From the NCBI GenBank assembly GCA_029851415.1, contig CM056744.1:57251797-57315796 (forward strand): a DNA stretch of 64,000 bases, written 5' to 3'. The position numbers and the translations under genes were made by a program. The notes below the pieces were generated by a model. It was not told where the DNA came from. It made no database searches and saw nothing but the letters and a program-made list of their open reading frames with translations. The first letter of the stretch is position 1, and each line of letters starts with the position of its first letter. The DNA comes from Eretmocerus hayati. Its lineage: Eukaryota; Arthropoda; Insecta; Hymenoptera; Aphelinidae. This document shows, piece after piece, positions 44,108-52,375 of the stretch.

Positions 44108-44114
44108 ATTTATA
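44108..44114 (-). promoter_or_regulatory. TATA box overlapping polB stop
   Basis: TATAAAT includes the polB TAA at 44110-44112. Confidence 0.6.
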
Positions 44115-44741
44115 GTTCGGAGTCAAGTCTGATGCGTTTGCTTGCTGGCTCGTCGTCTGATGCAATGCGCTTCTCGCCGCAATTTATAGCCTTTTCTAGC
44201 TGATTCCCCACCATGTTCTCTCGAGCCGCCGACGCCGCTGCCCCACTCTCGTTGTCAGCTTCTTCTTCATTGGTGCAGGCATCTCGATACCCCCAAGGTA
44301 GAGTGTCGGTCTCCCCACTCTTCAAGCATCGTTTGTCGTCATGCGCACTGAGCGCGACCTTGTGTTGAAGCTCGCTGTAGATCACATGCAAACGAGATCG
44401 AATGGTGCGCTGCTCACGGCTGATGGAAGTGCCGTCGAAAAGACAATTCAGATAATCTTGAAAAGTAATAGTGGCCTTGACGACATTCGATTTCACTTCT
44501 TTGGCTTTTTTTACAGGATTCTGTCCCATGATCCGGAGGCTGTAGAGTTTACTGCGCAAGCCTGCAAACTCTTGGATGATGTTACCATTTGTTTCGTCTG
44601 ACATGAGCCCCACGACTTTTTTATTCACTCGAGGCATCCCAAACTGGTTGTCCTCGGGATAGTCGGACGTATCAAACTCGTGCAAGTTTTCCTTCATTAT
44701 TTCATACATGTTGGCGTCTGCTATCTCGTATAGGAGCGAAT

Positions 44742-44822
44742 CTGTGAATGAATGAATATCTCCATTTATGACTAGACGTGCAGAGATCTAGGATAGATAG
44801 AAAAAAAGAAGTTGATACTGAC
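44742..44822 (-). other. polB intron 2 (81 bp) splitting catalytic motif C
   Basis: On the minus strand it starts GTCAGTATC and ends TTCATTCACAG, and it falls between the bases of the second Asp codon of DTDS. Only the spliced mRNA has the catalytic motif. Confidence 0.8.
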
Positions 44823-46395
44823 CTGTGTCAGTGTAAAGAAGCTTACACTTGTCACCTAGTTGACGCTCCATGAAGTCATAGTGGAAGCGGTACAGTCTAG
44901 TCTTTGATATATCCAAAATGGCGAGGCCGACATATGTCGGTTTTGAAATAGTGACCTCAGTTCGAGAGAGCTGTATGGCTGCAAGATTTTCACCGAAGAT
45001 TGAAGAGCTATGGAAGTTTGGTTTGGAGATTAGAGCCTCTGCGCCATACCTCCCATTCCACTTGGTAACCAATTCCACGTCGATCTCTTTCCTCTGGTCC
45101 TGCATCGACTTTCCAATATACTGTTATTATAAAGTTTGTGATGCATTTTTTCGAATTCAGATTTGGAATTCTTGCGTTTTTCACTGTTTAGATCGATATA
45201 TCTCCTCAACCATGCACTTTGATTGAATTTTAGAGCTCGGTGAATTTTTTTCAGCTTAAGCCCATGTTGTAGAGCTTGTTTGAGAGCTCTATAATGAATA
45301 ACATACCTCTCCTTGTCATATAGAGTAGTCAAAAGTTTCTTCCGTTTCGAACCTGGAGGCACCATGCTTTCCGGACATAGTAGAAGATCTTTGTGTTCGT
45401 CGTGAATTTCTTCTGGATACTGCAAATCCACCTCCAGGATGTAACCGATCGGTGAGTCGTCTGGAACGTCAAAGAAGTTTGGCTGCGAGCAGTCTTCTAC
45501 CCACACAAATCCACCAGTTGGTAAATTTTCTCGCATAGCAAACCCATAGAGATTCACTATATCATAGAAATGAATGTACTTCAAGGGCTGAGTCTCGTCG
45601 AACTCAGCACCCATGTACTTATTGTTAGCCTTCGAGTATCGGTTCGAACACTGACTGATACCACCACGAATTCCACGTTGGATAAACATGAGCTGGTCGA
45701 TGTCGGTTATCAGCTCCAGTTTGACTTGGGTATACTTGAGCATAGCATCCCAACTGTAGCCAGGCAAGGTGTGATAGTGTGCAGGATCCAGACCAAACGA
45801 TTCATTGCTGTTTGTTCAAAAATTTTCAAAGATATCTGCTAGCAATAAGACATCAATCATCAAGTACAGATCGGAGTATTCTCCAAGATCTGAGATGTCA
45901 AATGCTCTCCAAACTTCTTGAGCATGCTTGTAATCTTCGTCGCTGATTTCACTCTGATATAATATGCTGTGAAAATCTCCTTTGCTCGGCAAATGATCCT
46001 GTAGTAAAGACTCAAAAGAGCTCACAAAATCGTATGGAAAAATTCCTTCCTTCTTGACGAGGGAGATTTGTCTGCTCGAAAATTCAGCAGCTTGGAATGT
46101 GCTCTCGACTATTTGCAGCTCATCCATGCTGGAAGCTAATTTGTCGAGAGATGCTGGTAAGAATCTGAATGTATCGATGAATCTGAGCTTGATCTCGGTC
46201 CCATCGACGAACTTTGTAAAGGAGATGTATTTTTCTTCGTTGAGAGGGATCAGTGACACCCGTCCGGGGAACGATGTAGCCAGCTCCTTGATAAATAGGT
46301 GCGAATCATATCCAGAGTTGTTATGAGCCCCAATCGCGATGGTCCTTGAGTCCTTGTAGTTCAAGTTACAATTTGAATGCGCTGGACCGCGATAT

Positions 46396-46453
46396 CTGGA
46401 AAAAAAGAATTCATGAGTGATGGGGCATGGAAAAAGATATGTCATTCACTCAC
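46396..46453 (-). other. polB intron 1 (58 bp)
   Basis: On the minus strand it starts GTGAGTGAATGAC and ends TTTTTTTCCAG. Removing it joins the CHIC-DHDH segment to YRGPAHSNCN, the conserved continuation in this family. It contains in-frame stops, so retention would truncate the protein. Confidence 0.8.
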
Positions 46454-48249
46454 ATCCCCGTCAGGTGGTCATGATCCTTGACTGGCTGCTCTTCCGGTGA
46501 GAACGCTCCTCTACAGATGTGACAGATCTTTGCAATTTGGAAGAGGCATTCCTCTCTTTCTGTGAGTGGTTTCATAGGTACTTGGTTCTCATTCTTGACG
46601 AGTTCATTCAGTTCCACAGCGAGATCGTATAACTGTTCCATCAACCATGTGACCGGACTCTTTGCGTCTGCATTTTCTTGGCGATAGGATCTGTAGCCAG
46701 ATTTTGAATCGTCGAAACTGCATTTAATGTATAGTCCAACACTGAAAGGCTCGTGGCGTTGATATGCCCTTTTCTCATTCTCAACAGGCTTCAACAAACA
46801 CTCAAAGTCAAAATAAGCGACAAACGGCATTTTTTCACTGTACTTGTAATTAGTGAAAGAGACCACACTCTTTTCTTTAGGTGGGAGTTTGATTTTGCAC
46901 TTGTTTACTGCTGCACAATCAATCTCATGCACGTCTAATTTATCTTGGTCTCTGAAAAAATGTAGACACCGATCGCAGATGAAAAGTTTGTGAGCTCTTT
47001 TTGTCAAACCCGATCCCACCAGCCGCGACAGATCCTTGATCCATACATAATGCATTGTTGGTGGCACATTATAGTCATCCTCGGCATCTTCACCATTTTC
47101 ATCATTGTAGCGGCTCTGGACAAGAAGCAAGTTTACATGAACATCTCGCTTCAGCTTGGTTACTTGACAGGTACCCACTTCATATTTGTCTCCATATTTC
47201 TTCAAAATGAAAAGGTTCACTGAGATATTGTTCTGTTTCTCGAATTTCGGGATTTGTTTCGGCAGCACGGGAAACTGAATACCTTCAAAATTGAGCTCAT
47301 CCGCAAACGTCATTTACTTACTGACTCGATTTGGATTTTTTTCTGTGGGGTGCAAAGCGGAGAGCACAGCCCATTTGAAACACTGGTTGTCTTCATTCTG
47401 CACATTGACACAAGCACGACGTTTCTTGATTGTTGTTGGTACCTCGACGAACGAGCTGCCTCTCATAGGGTTAAATTTATTAATGTTCAAAGTTAAGTTG
47501 ATAATTGAACGCAGAGACCAGACAGATTCTCGCTCTGCAAATTCTTCCATCTCTTCAGCTATAGGCTCACTGAAATGTTCCTTGAATAACTTTGGTAGAG
47601 AATCTGTGTAAAAGACTTCTACATTCTTCGTGTTGAAATATTTTATGTCAATTAGTTCTTCGTCATCTTTGAAGATGATGAATTCAGCGGCGAGAACTGC
47701 ATTGATTTTCAAACATTCATCTGCCTCAAGCAACTGACTAGCTTGTTGTACAAAAATTTTTGAAGCATCCTGCATGAAAGTCTGAATGTCGAGGTGATTG
47801 AGATTTGTGATTACAGCAGTCTTCAATCGAGACTCGAAAGCAGTATCAATGATATCCCAGGTGACACTCTTCTGAGGCGCTGGTTGCTCAAGGCTACCAC
47901 CTCTCTTCAAAGATTCATTGAGTATTCTACCAATACTCTTCAGATGACCCAAATATGAGCAACAGCTTTTTTTCTCGTGGAGTTTCAGTGTCCTTGATGT
48001 TGAAAGACCGGTGAGTGCTTCTGTGGCGTAATGTGTGAGATCGATCCATCTTGATATGTCATCTAGATCAGCTTCTCCTCTCGAAATATATCCAAGTGCC
48101 TTGTAGAGCCTCGAAACAGCATCTGCATAGTACTCAAGTTTGAAAGTTTCACCACTGCAAACTTCGTCCATGATAGCAGCGATACTCCAAGTAGGTCTTG
48201 CTCACAAGAGATGAGGTTCGATAATGGAATTTCAGGGCAACAGCAGTCG

Positions 48250-48257
48250 TATTTATT
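48250..48257 (-). promoter_or_regulatory. TATA-like box, polB
   Basis: AATAAATA on the minus strand, about 80 bases before the ATG at 48171, divergent from the promoter at 48359. Confidence 0.5.
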
Positions 48258-48358
48258 CCTTCGGGTATGATGGGGCGCGGGTGGGGGGGAGTTGCGGCGG
48301 CTCGAGTCAGCGGTGGGCTCTGATTGGTTGAGAGGATCGGGAGAGACGTGGAGAAGGC

Positions 48359-48365
48359 TATATAA
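48359..48365 (+). promoter_or_regulatory. TATA box, right MEYIVD gene
   Basis: TATATAA, 41 bases before the ATG at 48406; excludes the upstream part of the long open frame. Confidence 0.7.
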
Positions 48366-48405
48366 TGAGCGTTATGTCGCGAGGGAAATCATTCTCCTCC
48401 GAGAG

Positions 48406-49002
48406 ATGAACCAAGTCACAAGTTTCAAAGAGCAGCAAAGGATCTATCGCCAATTCTGTACCATGGAATACATTGTGGACGTTCAAGGATTCAAAACTGC
48501 ACTGAACGAGTTCATCTTCAAGGAAGTTGCCGTGACACGCATCGAACAAGATGCTATCCCATCGGTCTACATATTCAAACCACCCTACAATTGGGACAAG
48601 TTGCTGCCTAAGAACCAGAGTGAGAACCGATGGTTGGAATACAATTATCACGGCATCCCTTGGTGTCACGGACACATAGCTTACGACGAACCTCCTCGAT
48701 TATTGCGCAGTCGACTCGGCGATGCTAGGAGGATATACGTCAAAGGTCTCGAGAAGAAGAGATGGCTCGAGACGTATGTTGATAATGTCATCAATATTGA
48801 GGATTTCAACTGCCCAGCATTCAAGAATCTTAGGCTTGGGACTGTAGTAATTTTCTGCACTCATCATTACCTATGTGCTACTCCAATTTGTGCTGCTATA
48901 AATGTCTCATTGTTGAAAGATTGGGCTCTCGAAAATCTCTCACAGAAGAAGAAGAAGGTTGGAATAATGAGCGATGAAGTTCTTAACTCTATGTATACTT
49001 GA
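48406..49002 (+). CDS. Right MEYIVDxQGF protein (198 aa), paralog of left copy
   Basis: The start at 48406 (MNQVTSFKEQ) is the first ATG after the predicted transcription start; a second ATG at 48463 (MEYIVDVQGF) aligns with the start of the paralog at 36426-36926. Shared blocks are VD-QGF, WLE-YHGI-W, a K-KKRWLE segment and a terminal C-H...CA--NVSLL. The C-terminus adds KKKK and an acidic end. A metal-dependent nuclease-like fold is possible but unproven. AATAAA at 49009 and a histone-type stem-loop at 49038 both follow it. Confidence 0.7.
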   Translation: MNQVTSFKEQQRIYRQFCTMEYIVDVQGFKTALNEFIFKEVAVTRIEQDAIPSVYIFKPPYNWDKLLPKNQSENRWLEYNYHGIPWCHGHIAYDEPPRLLRSRLGDARRIYVKGLEKKRWLETYVDNVINIEDFNCPAFKNLRLGTVVIFCTHHYLCATPICAAINVSLLKDWALENLSQKKKKVGIMSDEVLNSMYT

Positions 49003-49037
49003 AAAAATAAAGATTACCTACCCCCATGAAAAAAATC

Positions 49038-49053
49038 GGCCCTTTTAAGAGCC
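49038..49053 (+). terminator. Histone-type 3' stem-loop, variant
   Basis: GGCCCTTTTAAGAGCC, 35 bases after the stop at 49002 and on the coding strand. One stem mismatch (C-A) and a UUUA loop, so processing may be weak; an AATAAA precedes it. Confidence 0.65.
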
Positions 49054-49355
49054 AAAAAAAATTTACAACGTACGACAGACTATCGTTTGATGACATAATG
49101 TGACTCAATAAAGATTACCCTCAAGAGTATTGAATGATTGAAACTCTAATTCAAAATAAAGTTGAGATTTTAAGAATGTCAGCTCTTGAATAAAAATGGT
49201 TCTGATAAATTTTCAATGATAGTTCGGAGCTGATATTGAATTTCAGTTTAGAAGCGAAGTATCAGAAGACTACATCATTTTTTCCAATAAACCAAAATGA
49301 AATCAAATACTATTATAGAGGACGAAAGCAAGTTCCATCGTTTTCAATAATTTGT
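49054..49355. other. No supported gene
   Basis: AT-rich spacer between convergent accessory genes; several AATAAA-like words, no domain signal. Confidence 0.45.
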
Positions 49356-49371
49356 GGCCCTGAAAAGGGCC
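49356..49371 (-). terminator. Histone-type 3' stem-loop
   Basis: Minus-strand GGCCCTTTTCAGGGCC with AATC before and ACAAA after, 18 bases after the stop of the gene ending at 49390. Confidence 0.88.
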
Positions 49372-49389
49372 GATTTTTCCTCCTCAAAT

Positions 49390-49665
49390 TCAATTCTTCT
49401 TCATCTCAGCATCAGTGGACTTATTTTCAGTCTTTGGGAATTTAATTTCAATCTTGTGCTCTCCAAAAGTCAGCACTAAAGTCTCGCTCGGCTCTTTGAC
49501 TGCTTCATCTTCACACTTGAGAACCCACTCAAGGATTTCATCCAGAATCGCATCATCCATGTCGTGTGGATTGGGTTGTTGTCCCCAACACTCTTCAGCA
49601 TCCGCCAGAAACAAAGTCAAGGCAAGATCTGTATCGAGCTCGTCGAATTCTTGCTTCTGCTCCAT
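49390..49665 (-). CDS. Acidic accessory protein (91 aa)
   Basis: Short, strongly acidic protein with a Leu/Ala helix (LALTLFLADAEE), DDAILDEILEWVL and a C-terminal beta-like LVLTFGEHKIEIKF. The amphipathic acidic helices could mediate protein binding, for instance to basic proteins or a transcription co-activator. No family is recognised. TATAAAA at 49712-49718 and the stem-loop after the stop define a compact gene. Confidence 0.65.
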   Translation of the reverse strand: MEQKQEFDELDTDLALTLFLADAEECWGQQPNPHDMDDAILDEILEWVLKCEDEAVKEPSETLVLTFGEHKIEIKFPKTENKSTDAEMKKN

Positions 49666-49711
49666 TTCACTGCTGAGTTTCGAATGATGATTCCTCGAGA
49701 AAAGATGTGAC

Positions 49712-49718
49712 TTTTATA
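49712..49718 (-). promoter_or_regulatory. TATA box, acidic accessory gene
   Basis: TATAAAA in CTTATAAAAGTC, 47 bases before the ATG at 49665. Confidence 0.75.
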
Positions 49719-49892
49719 AGCATTTTTTCATCATAGGTGGGGGAGGGGGAGTTACTCGTTGATCTGAACCCCCACTCCGCATCTCGTATCAAGAGAATGA
49801 GTATTTCTTCCATCATAAGTAGAAGAAAGATCGATATTGCTATGCGAATCTTGCATCAAGAGAATAATTTCCACTCGTTTGATCAGATTGGT

Positions 49893-49908
49893 GGCCCTGA
49901 GAAGGGCT
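49893..49908 (-). terminator. Histone-type 3' stem-loop, variant
   Basis: Minus-strand AGCCCTTCTCAGGGCC; the outermost base pair is lost and the loop is UCUC. It lies 15 bases after the frame ending at 49924. Confidence 0.7.
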
Positions 49909-49923
49909 GATTGTTTTGTAGAT

Positions 49924-50422
49924 TCAAGGGAACTCTAAAAATTTCTTCTTTCTCAGCTTTGCCTCTCTGACATGTGGCGGATCTCCTGTTGGTACATGCT
50001 GAGGTCGAGTTGGGCGGCGTATCCACGGATCGTATTGAATCGTTGAGACACAATCCAACGAGAGTTGCTCAAAAGACCGCAAGATTGCGGAGACATTCGG
50101 TGGGCGCAGATCCGAGCGCCGATGTACCAACATAAATGGGCTTTGGTGTTCTGATTAGGCGTCGGATCCTCGTCCTCTTGCATCTCTCACACATACCTCG
50201 ACGTTTCTTTGGTTTTTTAGCCAGAAGTCGCACAGCTCTCTTGATTTCATTTGCTATTTCTCCACACGGTTCCTTCTTACAAACTGTGAATTCCTTCGGA
50301 TGCCTCGGTTTGCTGCTGCTACTTTCCACGACACTAGAAGTGAATGAGAATCCCATCTTCTCTTGCCACCTGAGAGGTGTCCCGAGCTCCCTCCTTCTGC
50401 TGCTGCTTGTAGAGTTTCCCAT
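49924..50422 (-). pseudogene. MGNS accessory protein, probable frameshift
   Basis: From the ATG at 50422 (MGNSTSSSRRRELGT) the protein has a myristoylation-type N-terminus, a Ser- and Lys-rich middle, and a basic cysteine pair (MCERCKRTRIRRLIR). This frame stops at 50069. Another frame, one base out of register, continues openly to 49924 with an Arg/Pro-rich tail (REAKLRKKKFLEFP). Since every other accessory gene stops 14-37 bases before its stem-loop, the original stop was probably 49924 and a shift happened near 50100-50130. A genuine shorter protein is also possible. Confidence 0.55.
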
Positions 50423-50454
50423 GATGGAATGATGATAAACCCAAGAATCAGTCG

Positions 50455-50461
50455 TTATATA
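50455..50461 (-). promoter_or_regulatory. TATA box, MGNS accessory gene
   Basis: TATATAA in GGCTTATATAACGAC, 33 bases before the ATG at 50422. Confidence 0.75.
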
Positions 50462-50481
50462 AGCCTTTTCAGCTCAGTTTA

Positions 50482-50653
50482 GGATCTCGTTGTCAAGGCG
50501 ACACCAGTAGTGGGGCTAATTTGAATAGTGCGGACGTCGGAGAGAGATAAACTGCTGCTGCTGCTGCTGCCACGGACTTATTCAGATCCTCGTTGCCAAG
50601 GTGATGCCAGTAGTGGGGGCGATTTGAAGAGTGCGGACGTCAGAGAGAGACTG
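50482..50653. repeat. Direct duplication with CTG run
   Basis: A ~70-bp block with CCAGTAGTGGGG and GTGCGGACGTC occurs at about 50482-50551 and 50585-50653, with a (CTG)n run between and another short CTG run after. It lies in the promoter-side gap between two genes. Confidence 0.8.
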
Positions 50654-50698
50654 CTGCTGACACGAATGACTTTGACATACGTTTTAGAATTGTTTGTT

Positions 50699-50714
50699 GG
50701 CCCTGAAAAGGGCC
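50699..50714 (-). terminator. Histone-type 3' stem-loop of the H3-like gene
   Basis: Minus-strand GGCCCTTTTCAGGGCC preceded by CCAATC and followed by AACAAA, 15 bases after the stop at 50730. The same arrangement is used by cellular H3 genes. Confidence 0.9.
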
Positions 50715-50729
50715 GATTGGAGAGATGAA

Positions 50730-51110
50730 TTAATATCGCTTGCTTCGAATCAAATTAGCAAGCTCCATATCACGGGCGATGACTGTCACTCTGTGTACAT
50801 GTTGAGCACATGAGTTGGCATCGGCAAAGACCTCGACCAGGAACTGCTCGCTCACTTCCTGTAATGCCATCACCGCAGCGCTTTGGAATTTTATTCCTTC
50901 CTTGAAACTCCGGGCGATGTCTCGAACAATGCGCTGGAAGGTTCGCTTCTTGATCACAAAGCCGCCATTCTTTTTTTCGAGTATGTTATGCCTCTGTACA
51001 GGTGTGCCAGGTTGGATCCGATGTGGGGTTGTGACACCTTTCAGTCGAGTAGAGTTGATGTCGGCTCTGTCCTCGATGAATTTTTTTGATGTAGCCTTTA
51101 TCCGCACCAT
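50730..51110 (-). CDS. Histone H3-like protein (126 aa)
   Basis: The TATA box at 51167-51173 selects the ATG at 51110, giving MVRIKATSKKF, which aligns with the H3 tail start (Arg2, Lys4, Thr6, Lys9 kept; Ser10 lost). The tail is shortened. HRIQPGT matches the HRYRPGT entry to the alpha-N helix. The histone fold follows: FQRIVRDIARSFKEGIKFQS, AAVMALQEVSEQFLVEVFAD, CAQHVHRVTVIARDMELANL and a basic end. Typical H3 is 135 residues. It could form nucleosome-like particles with element DNA or compete with host H3. It is diverged well beyond canonical or CENP-A types, so a captured and fast-evolving H3 is most likely. No other core histone was seen in the element. Confidence 0.88.
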   Translation of the reverse strand: MVRIKATSKKFIEDRADINSTRLKGVTTPHRIQPGTPVQRHNILEKKNGGFVIKKRTFQRIVRDIARSFKEGIKFQSAAVMALQEVSEQFLVEVFADANSCAQHVHRVTVIARDMELANLIRSKRY

Positions 51111-51166
51111 TGCTGCTCTCTGCTGCTGCTCGATTGGTAATGAATTCCACGAGTTCCGTGTGCCTC

Positions 51167-51173
51167 TTTTATA
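51167..51173 (-). promoter_or_regulatory. TATA box, H3-like gene
   Basis: TATAAAA in GTCTATAAAAGAGG, 57 bases before the ATG at 51110; the longer reading frame upstream includes this box and is rejected. Confidence 0.8.
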
Positions 51174-51261
51174 GACATCAGGAGAGCGGTGGCGCTGCAA
51201 TCCCCACACATTAGCGCAGAGTTACTCCCACTACAGTCTTCGGCGGAGATCAATGAAAATC

Positions 51262-51268
51262 TATAAAA
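51262..51268 (+). promoter_or_regulatory. TATA box, Ser-rich accessory gene
   Basis: TATAAAA in ATCTATAAAAGTGG, 34 bases before the ATG at 51302. It is divergent from the H3-like promoter 89 bases away. Confidence 0.8.
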
Positions 51269-51301
51269 GTGGTCTCAAAATTGCATTAAAATCATTTCAC
51301 C

Positions 51302-51688
51302 ATGGAAAGCGACGACTGCTTAGAAATACGAGACGACGCTCTTGTCGAAGAGATGGAGCAAGAACATTCTTTTTCTCAAGAAATTGAGAACTCTACAGAG
51401 AGTTTATCTCAATTGAGAATTTGTGAAACACCAGAGCCCGAAAGTAGTTCGAGCGAGAGTCTCTATCCGATGGAGGACTCTTATGATGGCTACATCACGA
51501 TCTCATCAGTCTCATCTTCTCCAGAAGCCGTTGAATTACCACCAAGGTCACTCAAAAGGAGAAGAACGACAAGTACCAGCAGCGGTAATAGCAGTGACAA
51601 TGAGCATCAACCACGGTGTAGACGGCGACTGAGATACACACCAAAGAGGCGGCGGCTTATTGCAAGAAGGAACAGTAATAAATGGTGA
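51302..51688 (+). CDS. Acidic/Ser-rich protein with Arg-rich tail (128 aa)
   Basis: The N-terminal half is acidic (MESDDCLEIRDDALVEEMEQ), then a Ser-rich part with SSVSSSPEAVELPP, and two basic clusters (LKRRRTT and CRRRLRYTPKRRRLIARR) that look like nuclear localisation signals. Probably disordered and nuclear. An acidic head with basic tail resembles a histone chaperone or virion core protein, but this is speculation. It shares a divergent promoter region with the H3-like gene. Confidence 0.65.
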   Translation: MESDDCLEIRDDALVEEMEQEHSFSQEIENSTESLSQLRICETPEPESSSSESLYPMEDSYDGYITISSVSSSPEAVELPPRSLKRRRTTSTSSGNSSDNEHQPRCRRRLRYTPKRRRLIARRNSNKW

Positions 51689-51725
51689 AAGACTTTGGAG
51701 AAAAACTTGAGAAGCAAAAACAATC

Positions 51726-51741
51726 GGCCCTTTTCAGGGCC
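51726..51741 (+). terminator. Histone-type 3' stem-loop
   Basis: Plus-strand GGCCCTTTTCAGGGCC with CAATC before and ACCAAAG after, 37 bases after the stop at 51688. The strand switches with the gene, so the hairpin follows transcription. Confidence 0.9.
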
Positions 51742-51930
51742 ACCAAAGTATTGGATGTGAACAAAACCATTCGTTTTTCAAAGTTACAAACAGATGAACA
51801 ACATGCAGTTGCTCCGCAACAATCAGAGTCGAGCTCGATTCTCATTGGCACGGAGCAACGACCATGAGTGTGAGAGAGATTCACACAGAATATAGAATGA
51901 ATAGTTCTCTACGTTGTGATATTATTGGTT

Positions 51931-51946
51931 GGCCCTGAAAAGGGCC
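51931..51946 (-). terminator. Histone-type 3' stem-loop
   Basis: Minus-strand GGCCCTTTTCAGGGCC with CAATC before and AACCAA after, 23 bases after the stop of the gene ending at 51970. Confidence 0.9.
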
Positions 51947-51969
51947 GATTGTTAGTAACAAAAAGAAAT

Positions 51970-52332
51970 TTAATCCTCTCCCTCACTACTGCTGATGAGC
52001 CTTTGACGCTTCCTCGGTGCAGCTTCTTCATCCTCCTCCTCATCGCTGCTGGATATCAGTCGTCTGCGATTTTGTCTGAGACTGGGCCTCGGTGGTGTTG
52101 TAAGCGGTGATGGAATTGCTGCTACTGCTGCTCGACGAGCCTCCTCTCGAGCTGCAAAGCGCGCCTCCATCTCAACTTGGAGCTGACGTAGCTCTTCTGC
52201 AATGAATCGAGAAGAGTTGGCTTCGACAATGTCGAAGTCGCCAGGCTCCAAGTTCTCCAAGTCCTCTGCGATCTCCTCCTCTAGCTGATCATCCTCGCTG
52301 ACTTCTGCTGCGATGTATTTGGATGGATCCAT
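51970..52332 (-). CDS. Acidic helical accessory protein (120 aa)
   Basis: MDPSKYIAAEVSEDDQLEEE is followed by a long predicted helix (FIAEELRQLQVEMEARFAAR), then a Pro/Thr linker and two nearly identical short segments, RRLISSSDEEED and QRLISSSEGED. Each SSS followed by acidic residues is a likely casein kinase II site. It is probably nuclear. No family is recognised. The TATA-like box is at 52369-52375. Confidence 0.65.
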   Translation of the reverse strand: MDPSKYIAAEVSEDDQLEEEIAEDLENLEPGDFDIVEANSSRFIAEELRQLQVEMEARFAAREEARRAAVAAIPSPLTTPPRPSLRQNRRRLISSSDEEEDEEAAPRKRQRLISSSEGED

Positions 52333-52368
52333 GGCTGATGAGTGGAGATAATGCTCATAACTTACCCG

Positions 52369-52375
52369 TTATATG
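52369..52375 (-). promoter_or_regulatory. TATA-like box, acidic helical gene
   Basis: CATATAA, 37 bases before the ATG at 52332. Confidence 0.55.

Larger units (their letters stand above)
44110..48171 (-). pseudogene. Protein-primed DNA polymerase B with two introns
   Basis: Three exons (48171-46454, 46395-44823, 44741-44110) have GT-AG introns at 46396-46453 and 44742-44822. Exon lengths sum to 1308 codons if one base loss is allowed. Landmarks in order: a long N-terminal region; a zinc finger (CDRCLHFF); Exo I (FDFEC); an endonuclease VII-like CHIC...DHDH segment; Exo II (NNSGYDSHLF); Exo III (YSDLYLMIDV); motif A (DIVNLYG); motif B (KLYNNS); motif C (YTDTDS) formed across intron 2; then a charged tail. 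Breaks: TAA at 47314-47316, TGA near 45816-45818, and one-base loss near 45125 beside motif B. This copy cannot make a full enzyme as read. The polymerase replicates the element from terminal protein. Confidence 0.88.

Noticed and set aside
47268..47314. Possible third polB intron starting GTAAGTAAATG at the first in-frame stop
   Set aside because: Removing it would delete a segment (ELNFEGIQFPV) that looks conserved in this family; a nonsense change fits better.
48292..49002. Start of right MEYIVD gene at 48292
   Set aside because: The first 38 residues would span the TATA box at 48359-48365.
50730..51209. 159-residue start for the H3-like protein
   Set aside because: The upstream part contains the TATA box; the ATG at 51110 gives a tail that aligns with H3.
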